13,999 nucleotides of DNA from Candidatus Krumholzibacteriia bacterium (GTDB taxonomy: Bacteria; Krumholzibacteriota; Krumholzibacteriia; LZORAL124-64-63), in contig JADGEP010000013.1 in NCBI GenBank assembly GCA_016744275.1, positions 1 to 13,999 on the forward strand, given 5' to 3'. The notes under the pieces were generated by a model. It saw only the letters and a program-made list of their open reading frames with translations, searched no databases and had not been told where the DNA came from. A program made the translations under genes and the position numbers. The first letter of the stretch is position 1, and each line of letters opens with the position of its first letter. Shown here piece after piece: positions 5,896 to 12,557 of this stretch.

Positions 5896-7179
5896 TCAGC
5901 GGGACTCGCGGATCTGAACCGGTCGCTGCTGACAGGAGCGCACCAATTCCTCGCGCATTTCCACCGCATCGGCCGAGCGGGCGAGGGCTTTGTTCTTGTC
6001 GTCCAGCTTCCAGGCCACTCCCAGGGATATGGCCGCAAAGAAGACAGGGACCAAATAGGGCGCCAGGCTGCGCCATTTGCGCCTTTTCAGCAGGGCACTG
6101 GTGCCGCTGGCGCCGGCTGCCAGGACCACGCAGAAGCCCAGAGAAGTCAGGTACAGATGGCTCAGGTTCAGCCATTCGCCCGAGGCGGTGTGACTGGTGA
6201 AGGGGAAAAGCGTGATGTAGGTCCAGGCAATGAAAAAGCGGATGGCCCGGCTGCCAAAGACAAAGCCAAAAAAGCTGTAGGAAACGATCGACACCGTCAG
6301 CAGCACCCGCACCACAATCCGGGCGTGGTACACGGCGACGACCCAATTGGGAGCCGTGTCCAGCAACGGGCTTTGCTGCATCGGGAAAAACATGAGGTTC
6401 AGGTAGCGGAAGATGTTCTTGAAGGACAACAGGCTGAACTGTGAGGCGTCATTGCTGTTCTCAAAAATTGTCGGGTGCTGGTAGCCCCATTTGTGCTGCC
6501 CCAGATAGAAGAGAATACTGGCGGCCAGGAAAACCAGAATATCGGGCGAAAGGATGGCCCGGCTGGCCCGATGGCGGTAAAAGAAGGCTTTGTAGGCCAC
6601 CAGGCATCCGATCAGGCTGAACGAGGCGGCTTTTGTCAATCCGGTAAAAAGGAAGAGCACCAACCCCACCAGAAACAGGGGCGACCAGACGCGGCCTTCG
6701 CGCCGGAAGTCGTTGCGGATGAAAAAATACAGGACCAGCAAGTGAAGGCCCGCCAAGAGCAGGCTCTCCAGTTGGTGGATGGTCGTGAAGACGCGCCCGT
6801 AGCTGCCCACCGCCAGGGCGAACAATACGCTGGCCAGAATAGCCATCGAGCGCCGGGGGAAGAGCATATTGACCAGCATGTAGACCATGAACGCGTTGAT
6901 GGCGTGCACAACCAGGTTCACCGCCAGGTAGCCGCTGGTATTGAGTCCGAAAAAGTGGTATTCGGCCAGGAAGGCCAGTTGCAACAGGGGCTGGCTGAAG
7001 TAGAATCCCACGTGATCGAACATGGCCGATGGATCCATGGAAAGCGTGTGGGCGTCGAAGATGATCTGGCTATCGAGTGAATCCCATAGCGGAGTTGTCA
7101 CCAGTCGCCCAAAGGCGATGGCGACCACAGCCAGCAAAGCCAGCAATACGGGTCCGTGGATGCGCAAGGAAGTCAGCAT
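5896..7179 (-). CDS. polytopic membrane protein, GT-C glycosyltransferase-like
   Basis: A 427-residue integral membrane protein with about eleven hydrophobic segments (roughly 9-27, 84-108, 111-130, 138-153, 167-185, 188-200, 212-226, 290-310, 312-325, 341-362 and 376-392). The N-terminal part, with acidic residues in the first loop (WDSLDSQ), a QPLLQL stretch, a FGLNTSGY segment and a NLVVHAINAF helix, has the layout of bacterial GT-C proteins related to PMT and TMTC mannosyltransferases, which use lipid-linked sugars at the outer membrane face. The likeness is by pattern only, and the substrate cannot be told. ATG 7179 has only a weak GGCGGA site about 13 bases upstream. It ends in TGA. The gene stands between the dehydrogenase and the divergent nucleotidase and seems to be its own unit. 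Confidence 0.72.
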   Translation of the reverse strand: MLTSLRIHGPVLLALLAVVAIAFGRLVTTPLWDSLDSQIIFDAHTLSMDPSAMFDHVGFYFSQPLLQLAFLAEYHFFGLNTSGYLAVNLVVHAINAFMVYMLVNMLFPRRSMAILASVLFALAVGSYGRVFTTIHQLESLLLAGLHLLVLYFFIRNDFRREGRVWSPLFLVGLVLFLFTGLTKAASFSLIGCLVAYKAFFYRHRASRAILSPDILVFLAASILFYLGQHKWGYQHPTIFENSNDASQFSLLSFKNIFRYLNLMFFPMQQSPLLDTAPNWVVAVYHARIVVRVLLTVSIVSYSFFGFVFGSRAIRFFIAWTYITLFPFTSHTASGEWLNLSHLYLTSLGFCVVLAAGASGTSALLKRRKWRSLAPYLVPVFFAAISLGVAWKLDDKNKALARSADAVEMREELVRSCQQRPVQIRESR

Positions 7180-7227
7180 GGGAGCAATAATAGTTCCGCC
7201 GGGCCGATGTGTGCAACTTCGTGATTC

Positions 7228-7255
7228 ATTATAGGGTTTCGTATTTTGCAGTCAG
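7228..7255 (-). promoter_or_regulatory. putative sigma-70 promoter for the GT-C-like gene
   Basis: On the minus strand a perfect TATAAT (7228-7233) is preceded by a 16-base spacer and CTGACT (7250-7255), four matches to the -35 consensus. The predicted message would begin about 40 bases before ATG 7179. A GC-rich palindrome abuts the -35 element. Confidence 0.5.
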
Positions 7256-7270
7256 GCGGCCCCGGCCGCC
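7255..7270. repeat. GC-only inverted repeat next to the promoter
   Basis: GGCGGC (7255-7260) and GCCGCC (7265-7270) form a perfect six-base-pair stem around CCCG. It overlaps the end of the putative -35 element of the minus-strand gene and lies about 100 bases before the plus-strand nucleotidase, so it could be an operator or a leader hairpin. Confidence 0.35.
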
Positions 7271-7366
7271 AGGGATGCGGTCAAACGTTCCAGTGATTAA
7301 TGTGGCGTCGCGATATGAATTTCCCGTGGATAACAATCCAGAGAACAACGACAGGAAGATTATAGC

Positions 7367-8947
7367 ATGAACCAGCCCTTGATTTCAGTCGGAGAAGTGG
7401 CGCGGCGCGCTGCTTTGGCCGTGGCCCTCTTGTTGGCCCTGAACCTGATCGGCGCCCCAGGCGAGGCTCAGGCCAAATTGCCCGCTCCGGTGCCGGGCGC
7501 CGGGCCTTGGAATTTGACGCTGTTTCACACCAACGATACCCACAGTTATTTTCTGCCCCGCCCCGCCACATGGCGAGACGACGGCAAGATGATCGGTGGC
7601 GCCATCCCTCTGGCGTGGCATCTGGCCGACCAACGGCGCCATGCTGCGCCCGACCTGCTGTTGGATGCCGGCGATTTCATGACCGGCAATCCGGTTTGCC
7701 TCTTGGAAGAGGACGGCGTGCCCGGCGTGGCGGTGGCCCGCATGATGAGCGGCTTGGGTTACGACGCCGGCGTGGTGGGCAACCACGAATTCGACATGGG
7801 AGCCGAGCAAATCGCCAAGCTGGTGCCTTATTTTGACCACCCCTTGTTTGGCGGCGACATCATTGATGCCCAGGGCCGGCCCGCCTTCCGGCGCGAGCCG
7901 TTGATTCTCGAGCGCGGAGGCCTGCGCATCGGCATCATGGGCTTCAGTTGCGACGGCATGACCGAAGTGGTGACGGCCGCGAAGTTGAACGGCCTGCGCA
8001 TGGCCAAGCAGGCGACCCTGGCCCGGGAAATCGCCGCTGATATCGACGCCAAAACCGACCTGATCATCATGATCACCCACAACGGCGTGGATGGCGACAA
8101 GGCCTTGGCGGGGGAACTGACGGGCGCAGGCATCGACATCATCGTTGGTGGTCACAGCCATACCCGATTGAAAAAACCGGTGCTGGAAAATGGCATCCTC
8201 ATCCTGCAGGCCGGGTCCAAAATGACAAACCTGGGCCGGTTGGATATGCAAGTTGCCGACGACCGCGTGGTCAGCTACGACGGCCGTTTGATCGACTTGT
8301 GGTCTGATGGAACCTTCGGCGACGACGCCTTCAACAAGCTGGTCACCGGCTACGAAAATCAGGTTTTGAAGGAGTACGGCCGCGAAATCGGCACACTGGC
8401 CAAAGACCTGAAAAAGGGTCGGGGCGAGCACAACCTGGGCAATTGGTTGGCCGACTGCCTGCGCACCGAGGCTGGGGCCGATGTCGCGCTGATCAATTCC
8501 GGGGGCATCCGCAAGGTTCTCAACAAGGGCCCGATCACGGCCCTGGATATCACCGAGATGCTGCCCTTTGCCAACAATCTGGTGCGCCTGAAAGTGAGCG
8601 GCGAGCAGCTGGCGGCCATCGTGCAGCGCAACGCCGACTCGGGCGTGACCGGTGATCATGGCATTTTGCAGGTGTCGGGCCTGCGCTATACGTATCGCCA
8701 GTCGGAAGACAACGAGTCGGCCGAAGTGACGGAAATTCTGGTGGGCGGCGAAGACCTGGACCTGAAGCGGACCTACACCGTGGCCATGCCTGACTTTGTC
8801 GCCACGATGAACGACGTGTACCTGCAGATCGATTTGCCTGAGGTTGATGATCTGGGCCAGACGCTGTCGAAGATTGTGGTCAAGGCGGTCGAACGAGACG
8901 GCACGGTTTCGGCCCGCATCGAAGGTCGCATCAAAAGATTGGACTAG
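7367..8947 (+). CDS. exported 5'-nucleotidase / UshA-type metallophosphoesterase
   Basis: A 526-residue two-domain 5'-nucleotidase, a family that removes phosphate from nucleotides (and in some members splits UDP-sugars) outside the cytoplasm. Residues 1-36 form a signal peptide ending AQA. The metallophosphoesterase domain (about 49-300) shows the dimetal ligands of UshA: D57 and H59 in HTNDTH, D103 in LLLDAGDF, N139 and H140 in GNHEFD, H238 in THNG, and H263 and H265 in GGHSH. The C-terminal nucleotide-binding domain (about 335-505) shows NWLADCLR and NSGGIR (377-382). All catalytic residues are present. ATG 7367 has AGGAAG eight bases upstream. The next gene begins four bases after its TAG stop, so the two are probably one operon. 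A role in scavenging nucleosides or phosphate is the usual view of the family; the exact substrate is not readable. Confidence 0.93.
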   Translation: MNQPLISVGEVARRAALAVALLLALNLIGAPGEAQAKLPAPVPGAGPWNLTLFHTNDTHSYFLPRPATWRDDGKMIGGAIPLAWHLADQRRHAAPDLLLDAGDFMTGNPVCLLEEDGVPGVAVARMMSGLGYDAGVVGNHEFDMGAEQIAKLVPYFDHPLFGGDIIDAQGRPAFRREPLILERGGLRIGIMGFSCDGMTEVVTAAKLNGLRMAKQATLAREIAADIDAKTDLIIMITHNGVDGDKALAGELTGAGIDIIVGGHSHTRLKKPVLENGILILQAGSKMTNLGRLDMQVADDRVVSYDGRLIDLWSDGTFGDDAFNKLVTGYENQVLKEYGREIGTLAKDLKKGRGEHNLGNWLADCLRTEAGADVALINSGGIRKVLNKGPITALDITEMLPFANNLVRLKVSGEQLAAIVQRNADSGVTGDHGILQVSGLRYTYRQSEDNESAEVTEILVGGEDLDLKRTYTVAMPDFVATMNDVYLQIDLPEVDDLGQTLSKIVVKAVERDGTVSARIEGRIKRLD

Positions 8948-8951
8948 CACG

Positions 8952-9599
8952 ATGGCTGAGAACTACGACGCCACCTACGAGCAGGCCGATTATTTTGGGG
9001 CCGACGCCTCGCCTCTGTTGGAGAAATATGCGGAGTGGATTCCCGCGGGGGCGCGGGTGCTGGATATCGGCGCGGGCCAGGGGCGCAACACCTTGCCGTT
9101 GGCCCACCGGGGTTGCCAGATGACAGCGCTGGACCCTTCGGTGGTGGCGTTGGAGACGATCAACGAGCGCGCCGCCTCGCAAAACCTTTCCGTCGAAACG
9201 GTCGCCCGCAGCTATCTGGATTACGAACCCGAAGGCACCTTCGATGTGATCCTGTGTTTTGGTCTGGTCCAGATTCTGAGCTATCAGGAGTGCGCTTCAC
9301 TGGTGAGTCGGCTGCACCAATGGCTGAAATCCGGCGGCACGCTGTTCCTGACGGCGTGGCATGTGGAGGACCCATCGTTTGCCCGCCTGGAGAAAGAATG
9401 GGACCGCCTGGGCATCCGCAGTTTCCGCTCGCCGGACGGGGAAAGGCACCGCCTGTACCTGGAAAAAGGCGAAATCCTGCAGCTTTTTTTCCGCTGGCAA
9501 CCGGTGCATCATTTTGAAGGCATGGGGCCCTGGCATCGTCATGGCGACGGTGCCGAAGAGCGGCATGGCGACATAGAAGCTTTGTTGACAAAGCCTTAA
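8952..9599 (+). CDS. class I SAM-dependent methyltransferase, TehB-like
   Basis: A 215-residue cytoplasmic methyltransferase. SAM-binding motif I is VLDIGAGQG (36-44), the acidic residue after strand 2 is D61 (ALDPS), and the post-I region and motif around FDVILCFG (97-104) fit a Rossmann-type methyltransferase. The run GAGQGRNTLPLA resembles the TehB and tellurite/thiopurine-type group, whose members methylate small chalcogen-containing or thiol compounds, but the substrate is not determined. I chose ATG 8952, four bases after the nucleotidase stop; the frame is open further upstream (to 8844), but that would run far into the nucleotidase gene. There is no clear Shine-Dalgarno, so translation is probably coupled. 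It ends in TAA. Confidence 0.85.
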   Translation: MAENYDATYEQADYFGADASPLLEKYAEWIPAGARVLDIGAGQGRNTLPLAHRGCQMTALDPSVVALETINERAASQNLSVETVARSYLDYEPEGTFDVILCFGLVQILSYQECASLVSRLHQWLKSGGTLFLTAWHVEDPSFARLEKEWDRLGIRSFRSPDGERHRLYLEKGEILQLFFRWQPVHHFEGMGPWHRHGDGAEERHGDIEALLTKP

Positions 9600-9617
9600 G
9601 GGTGGTGAAAATCAGCT

Positions 9618-9648
9618 TTCACATCGGATGCGCCATTTGTGATACAAT
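9618..9648 (+). promoter_or_regulatory. possible promoter of the structured leader and ACT-like gene
   Basis: TTCACA (9618-9623, five of six -35 matches) and TACAAT (9643-9648, five of six -10 matches) are separated by 19 bases, somewhat longer than ideal. The site lies between the methyltransferase and the foldable leader, and would start a message near 9655. Confidence 0.35.
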
Positions 9649-9653
9649 AATGA

Positions 9654-9891
9654 ATGTCCGTACTGAGTGTCCTGAAAAGTGCGGAGCCGAGAACATTTTC
9701 CCGGCGAACTCGTAGTCTGGACCACCCCCGATAAGCAGGGGTCAGCCGGTTACGGCGGACATCAAGAGTCATGACAACCTTCGGATGGCAAGCCATCAAC
9801 CGGCCGGCGCGTGTTTCGCCAAAGCCGGGACCGTCTCTCGCACGGGCCCGGACGGCACGGCTGCAGGCCGCAAACGAAGGAAGGTGCCGCC
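9654..9891 (+). ncRNA. candidate cis-regulatory structured leader RNA
   Basis: This stretch of about 240 bases has no supported gene but unusual folding potential. ATGTCCG (9654-9660) pairs perfectly with CGGACAT (9756-9762), closing a domain that holds GCCG/CGGC (9686-9689 with 9702-9705, plus GAA/TTC inside), ACCCC/GGGGT (9724-9728 with 9738-9742) and CCG/CGG around GTTA (9746-9755). Alternatively, TCCGTAC (9657-9663) can pair with GTGCGGA (9679-9685). Beyond it are GATGG/CCATC, CCGGC/GCCGG and CCGT/ACGG hairpins, then CGGCAC (9853-9858) with GTGCCG (9884-9889), which encloses the ribosome-binding site GAAGGAAGG. The layout of aptamer-like junction then RBS hairpin suggests a riboswitch or similar element. 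It fits no consensus I recall. Confidence 0.45.
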
Positions 9892-10371
9892 ATGACGGCC
9901 AACATCTACTCCGTGGATTACTACTATACGACGGTTGAAGACGCTCCCGGTCAGGGGTGCCGTTTTCTCGAAGCCATCGCCTCCGAAGAGGTCAATCTCG
10001 TCGCGTTTAATGCTTTTCCGGTGGGCCGTGATCGCACCCAACTGGTGATGTACCCCTTGAACAGCACCTGGCTGGGCGACATGGCGCGCAATGAAGGTCT
10101 GCGCCTGGTGGGGCCGCATCACGCCTTCATTGTGCATGGTGATGATGAGTTGGGAGCGCTGGTGACCATTCACCAGAAGTTGTGCGATGAAGATATCAAC
10201 GTCTCGAGCTCCAACGGCATCGCCGATGGGCGCGGTGGGTTCCGCTACATCCTGCATGTGCATCCGGATGACTATAAGCGGGCATTGGAGATTCTGGATG
10301 TGGATCAGAATATGAAGCCGCTGGCCGACTACCACATCAATATGCACCGGCGCTTCGAAGCCAAAGGGTGA
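9892..10371 (+). CDS. small ACT-domain-like protein
   Basis: A 159-residue soluble protein without signal peptide. Two alpha/beta units resembling ACT domains, which often bind amino acids and act as regulatory modules, are suggested: residues about 9-55 (with TTVEDAPGQGCRFLEAIA, a typical ACT turn and helix) and about 76-134 (with LGALVTIHQKLCDEDINV, then GRGGFRYILHV). No catalytic domain is attached, so it may be a free-standing sensor or regulatory partner. ATG 9892 has an excellent GAAGGAAGG site seven bases upstream; in-frame codons back to 9811 lie within the leader and lack such a site. It is preceded by the foldable leader and converges on the diguanylate cyclase gene, the stops being 20 bases apart. 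The ACT assignment is by pattern and the ligand is unknown. Confidence 0.72.
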   Translation: MTANIYSVDYYYTTVEDAPGQGCRFLEAIASEEVNLVAFNAFPVGRDRTQLVMYPLNSTWLGDMARNEGLRLVGPHHAFIVHGDDELGALVTIHQKLCDEDINVSSSNGIADGRGGFRYILHVHPDDYKRALEILDVDQNMKPLADYHINMHRRFEAKG

Positions 10372-10391
10372 GCGGAATTTTGGGCTGACCG

Positions 10392-12416
10392 CTATTCGTG
10401 GACGTGATCGGGCGCGTAGATGCAGACCTTGTTGCGCCCGGCATCCTTGGCGGCGTAGAGCGCTTCGTCGGCTTCCTTGATCAGGCTTTGGGCGTCTTCC
10501 ACTTCCTTGCCACGCACCGCTACGCCGATGGAGATGGTGACGTGGCCCTTGAATTCGGGCGTGTCCAGCACGTTGTGTTCCACGGCTTCGCGGATGCGGT
10601 TGCCGACCATGGTGGCCACGCTGACGTCGGCCCCGGGGCAGACGACCATAAATTCTTCGCCACCAAAGCGGCAAATTTCATCAGAATCCCGAATCGCATT
10701 TTTCATGGCCTTGGCCGTGGACTGCAGCACGATGTCGCCGGCGTCGTGGCCGTAGGTGTCGTTCACCTTCTTGAAAAAATCGATATCCATGATCATCACC
10801 AGGAGGGCTTCGCCACTGCGGGACGATTTGGCCCAGGCCTTGTCGAGCCCCGCGAGGCCAGCCCGGCGGTTGGGCAGCTGGGTGAGTTGATCTTCCAGGG
10901 CCATGGTCTGGAGCATGCGGTTGGTGATGTTGATTTCGGCATTCGTACGGCGCAGTTCGACCTGTTGGCGTTCCACCTCTTCGCGAGTGGCGACTTCACG
11001 GGCGGCGCCAAGCAGCAGTGCCGATAAGATATTGTGGTTCAGTGGCTTAACGAGGTAGTAGTTGATGCCCGCCTCGAAGGCCTCGACCAGTTCGTCGTTG
11101 CTGTCGTGGCTGGTCATGATGATAAAATGAATGTGCGACAACTGTGGAGACAGGCGCAGGGTGCGGCACAATTCGAGGCCATCGAGGTTGGGCATCACCC
11201 AGTCGGAGATGACAAGTTGGGGGCTTTCGGCCACGGCGATTTCCAAGGCCCGGGCACCGTCGTCGGCCACAGTCACTTCGTGGCCTTCGGCGGTCAGCTT
11301 TTTGGACAGAATTTTTTTGTGCAAGGGGCAGTCGGTAGCCACCAGGATGCGCAGTCCCTGGTGCGAAACCTCTTCGAGGTCGAGCAGGGTTTCTTTGGCT
11401 GGCTGTATGCCCTGGTTGACGGGTTCGTGCCGGTCATCGATGACGCCTTCGGGCAGGTCGGAAGAACACTCGCTGTCGCGCGAGGCCCGAGCCGAACGCA
11501 GCAGTTTCGACATGGAAGGCATCTGGCCCGTCACCACGTCGAGCACCTTGCCCATGCGGGTCCATTCGGCCATGATTTCGTCGTAGACGGCGGTCAGTTC
11601 GTCGTCGTCGAGTTTGAACATCCGGGCAAAGTTCAGGAATTCCAGAACCCGCCAGTGGCGCTCGTTGTTTTGCTCCATGCAGATTTCAGCGGCCAGATTG
11701 CCGACAAAGAGAATGTTGGCCAGCTGAAAACAGGCCTCCGTGGCGACGGGCGGTTTGCTCAGGCTTTCCCAGTCGGTTTTGTCTTTGTTGAACACGGCCT
11801 GGGGATAAAAATCGGGCAGGCCCCAGTCTTCGAACAGGGCGGCGGTGACCTGGTTGCGGTCGATCATCAACATTTCGTTTTCGAGCCGGATCAGGTCTTC
11901 GCGTGAACCTTCGTCCCACTCGGCGAGAACCTTGGCGTACACTTCGGGGTAGACGCTGGCCAGGGCCAGGCCGCCGATTTCACAGAGCAGGCCGCAGGTG
12001 AAGCCTTCGTCGGGATTGACGCCGCCCATGGTGCGCGCAAGCGTTTGGCAGCTGGAAGCCATGGCCAGAGAGCGGCCCCAAAAACCTTCGTAGTCAAATT
12101 TTTCGCAGTTGCCGGTCTGGGTATTGGACAAGACGGAAAATCCAAGGCAAAGTTGGCGCACCATGCTCATGCCCAACCGCACGAGGGCGTCGTTGATCGA
12201 AGCGACCGATGCGCGGTTGCCGGCAGCGGCGCTGTTGGCGTATTTGATGATCTGGCCCGAGAGTGAGGGGTCGCCGTGCAGGACCTTGGCCATCTCGTCG
12301 ATGTTGGCGTTGGGATCGCGCGTCAACTCGAGAATCGTCAAGGCCACACCGGTGGGCGACGGCAGTCGGCCAGAGGTCTTAATCTCGTCGATGATGGAAA
12401 TGTTGGGCAAATTCAC
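10392..12416 (-). CDS. HDOD-REC-GGDEF response regulator, diguanylate cyclase
   Basis: A 674-residue cytoplasmic signalling protein with three domains: HDOD (about 15-220, starting LPSPTGVALTILEL); a receiver (about 355-470) with phosphoacceptor D405 in ISDWVMP and K457 in LVKPL; a linker helix; and GGDEF (about 505-672) with active-site GGEEF 585-589. The inhibitory-site motif RDSD (576-579) stands exactly five residues before GGEEF. The protein is therefore predicted to make c-di-GMP from two GTP with product feedback, controlled by phosphorylation. The receiver keeps one N-terminal Asp (TDC) of the usual acidic pair. I chose GTG at 12414-12416, which has GAGGGAA upstream and directly precedes the HDOD domain. 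ATG 12470 has no ribosome site, and a start at 12701 would overlap the divergent gene at 12558. It could be a target of a phosphorelay such as the hybrid kinase here, but this is not shown. Confidence 0.9.
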   Translation of the reverse strand: MNLPNISIIDEIKTSGRLPSPTGVALTILELTRDPNANIDEMAKVLHGDPSLSGQIIKYANSAAAGNRASVASINDALVRLGMSMVRQLCLGFSVLSNTQTGNCEKFDYEGFWGRSLAMASSCQTLARTMGGVNPDEGFTCGLLCEIGGLALASVYPEVYAKVLAEWDEGSREDLIRLENEMLMIDRNQVTAALFEDWGLPDFYPQAVFNKDKTDWESLSKPPVATEACFQLANILFVGNLAAEICMEQNNERHWRVLEFLNFARMFKLDDDELTAVYDEIMAEWTRMGKVLDVVTGQMPSMSKLLRSARASRDSECSSDLPEGVIDDRHEPVNQGIQPAKETLLDLEEVSHQGLRILVATDCPLHKKILSKKLTAEGHEVTVADDGARALEIAVAESPQLVISDWVMPNLDGLELCRTLRLSPQLSHIHFIIMTSHDSNDELVEAFEAGINYYLVKPLNHNILSALLLGAAREVATREEVERQQVELRRTNAEINITNRMLQTMALEDQLTQLPNRRAGLAGLDKAWAKSSRSGEALLVMIMDIDFFKKVNDTYGHDAGDIVLQSTAKAMKNAIRDSDEICRFGGEEFMVVCPGADVSVATMVGNRIREAVEHNVLDTPEFKGHVTISIGVAVRGKEVEDAQSLIKEADEALYAAKDAGRNKVCIYAPDHVHE

Positions 12417-12557
12417 GGTCAGTTCCCTCTTGTGGATTCCTTCACGGGATTTGTGTTTGTCCTTTATCATCGGTGAGAGAGCGTTGAGCTTGAAAGTTAA
12501 TCTCGAAATCGCCATGGCCCGGCATAGCCCGGCCGGAAAACCTTGGGATAAAGCCAT
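12417..12557. promoter_or_regulatory. divergent intergenic region
   Basis: These 141 bases separate the start of the diguanylate cyclase (minus) from the start of the glycosyltransferase (plus), so both promoters should lie here. I see a GAGGGAA ribosome site for the minus gene and a GCCCGG direct repeat near 12519-12532, but no convincing -35/-10 pair on either strand. Confidence 0.4.

Noticed and set aside
5260..6444. Long plus-strand open frame spanning the dehydrogenase and GT-C-like genes
   Set aside because: It crosses two well-supported minus-strand genes and their intergenic leader, with low-complexity composition and no family likeness.
7385..8950. 521-codon minus-strand frame opposite the 5'-nucleotidase
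   Set aside because: The nucleotidase has all catalytic motifs; the antisense frame is a codon-bias artefact rich in His and Gln.
8844..8951. Upstream extension of the methyltransferase into the nucleotidase gene
   Set aside because: The extension is Arg-rich and out of frame with the nucleotidase, and the ATG at 8952 gives a normal methyltransferase N-terminus.
10371..10393. AGCGG/CCGCT inverted repeat between the convergent ACT-like and cyclase genes as a bidirectional terminator
   Set aside because: Only five base pairs with a 13-base loop and no T run; it may be chance.
12515..12535. Sigma-54-like TGGC...GC element upstream of the glycosyltransferase
   Set aside because: The spacing between the GG and GC elements is one base short of the strict sigma-54 pattern and the -12 part is poor.
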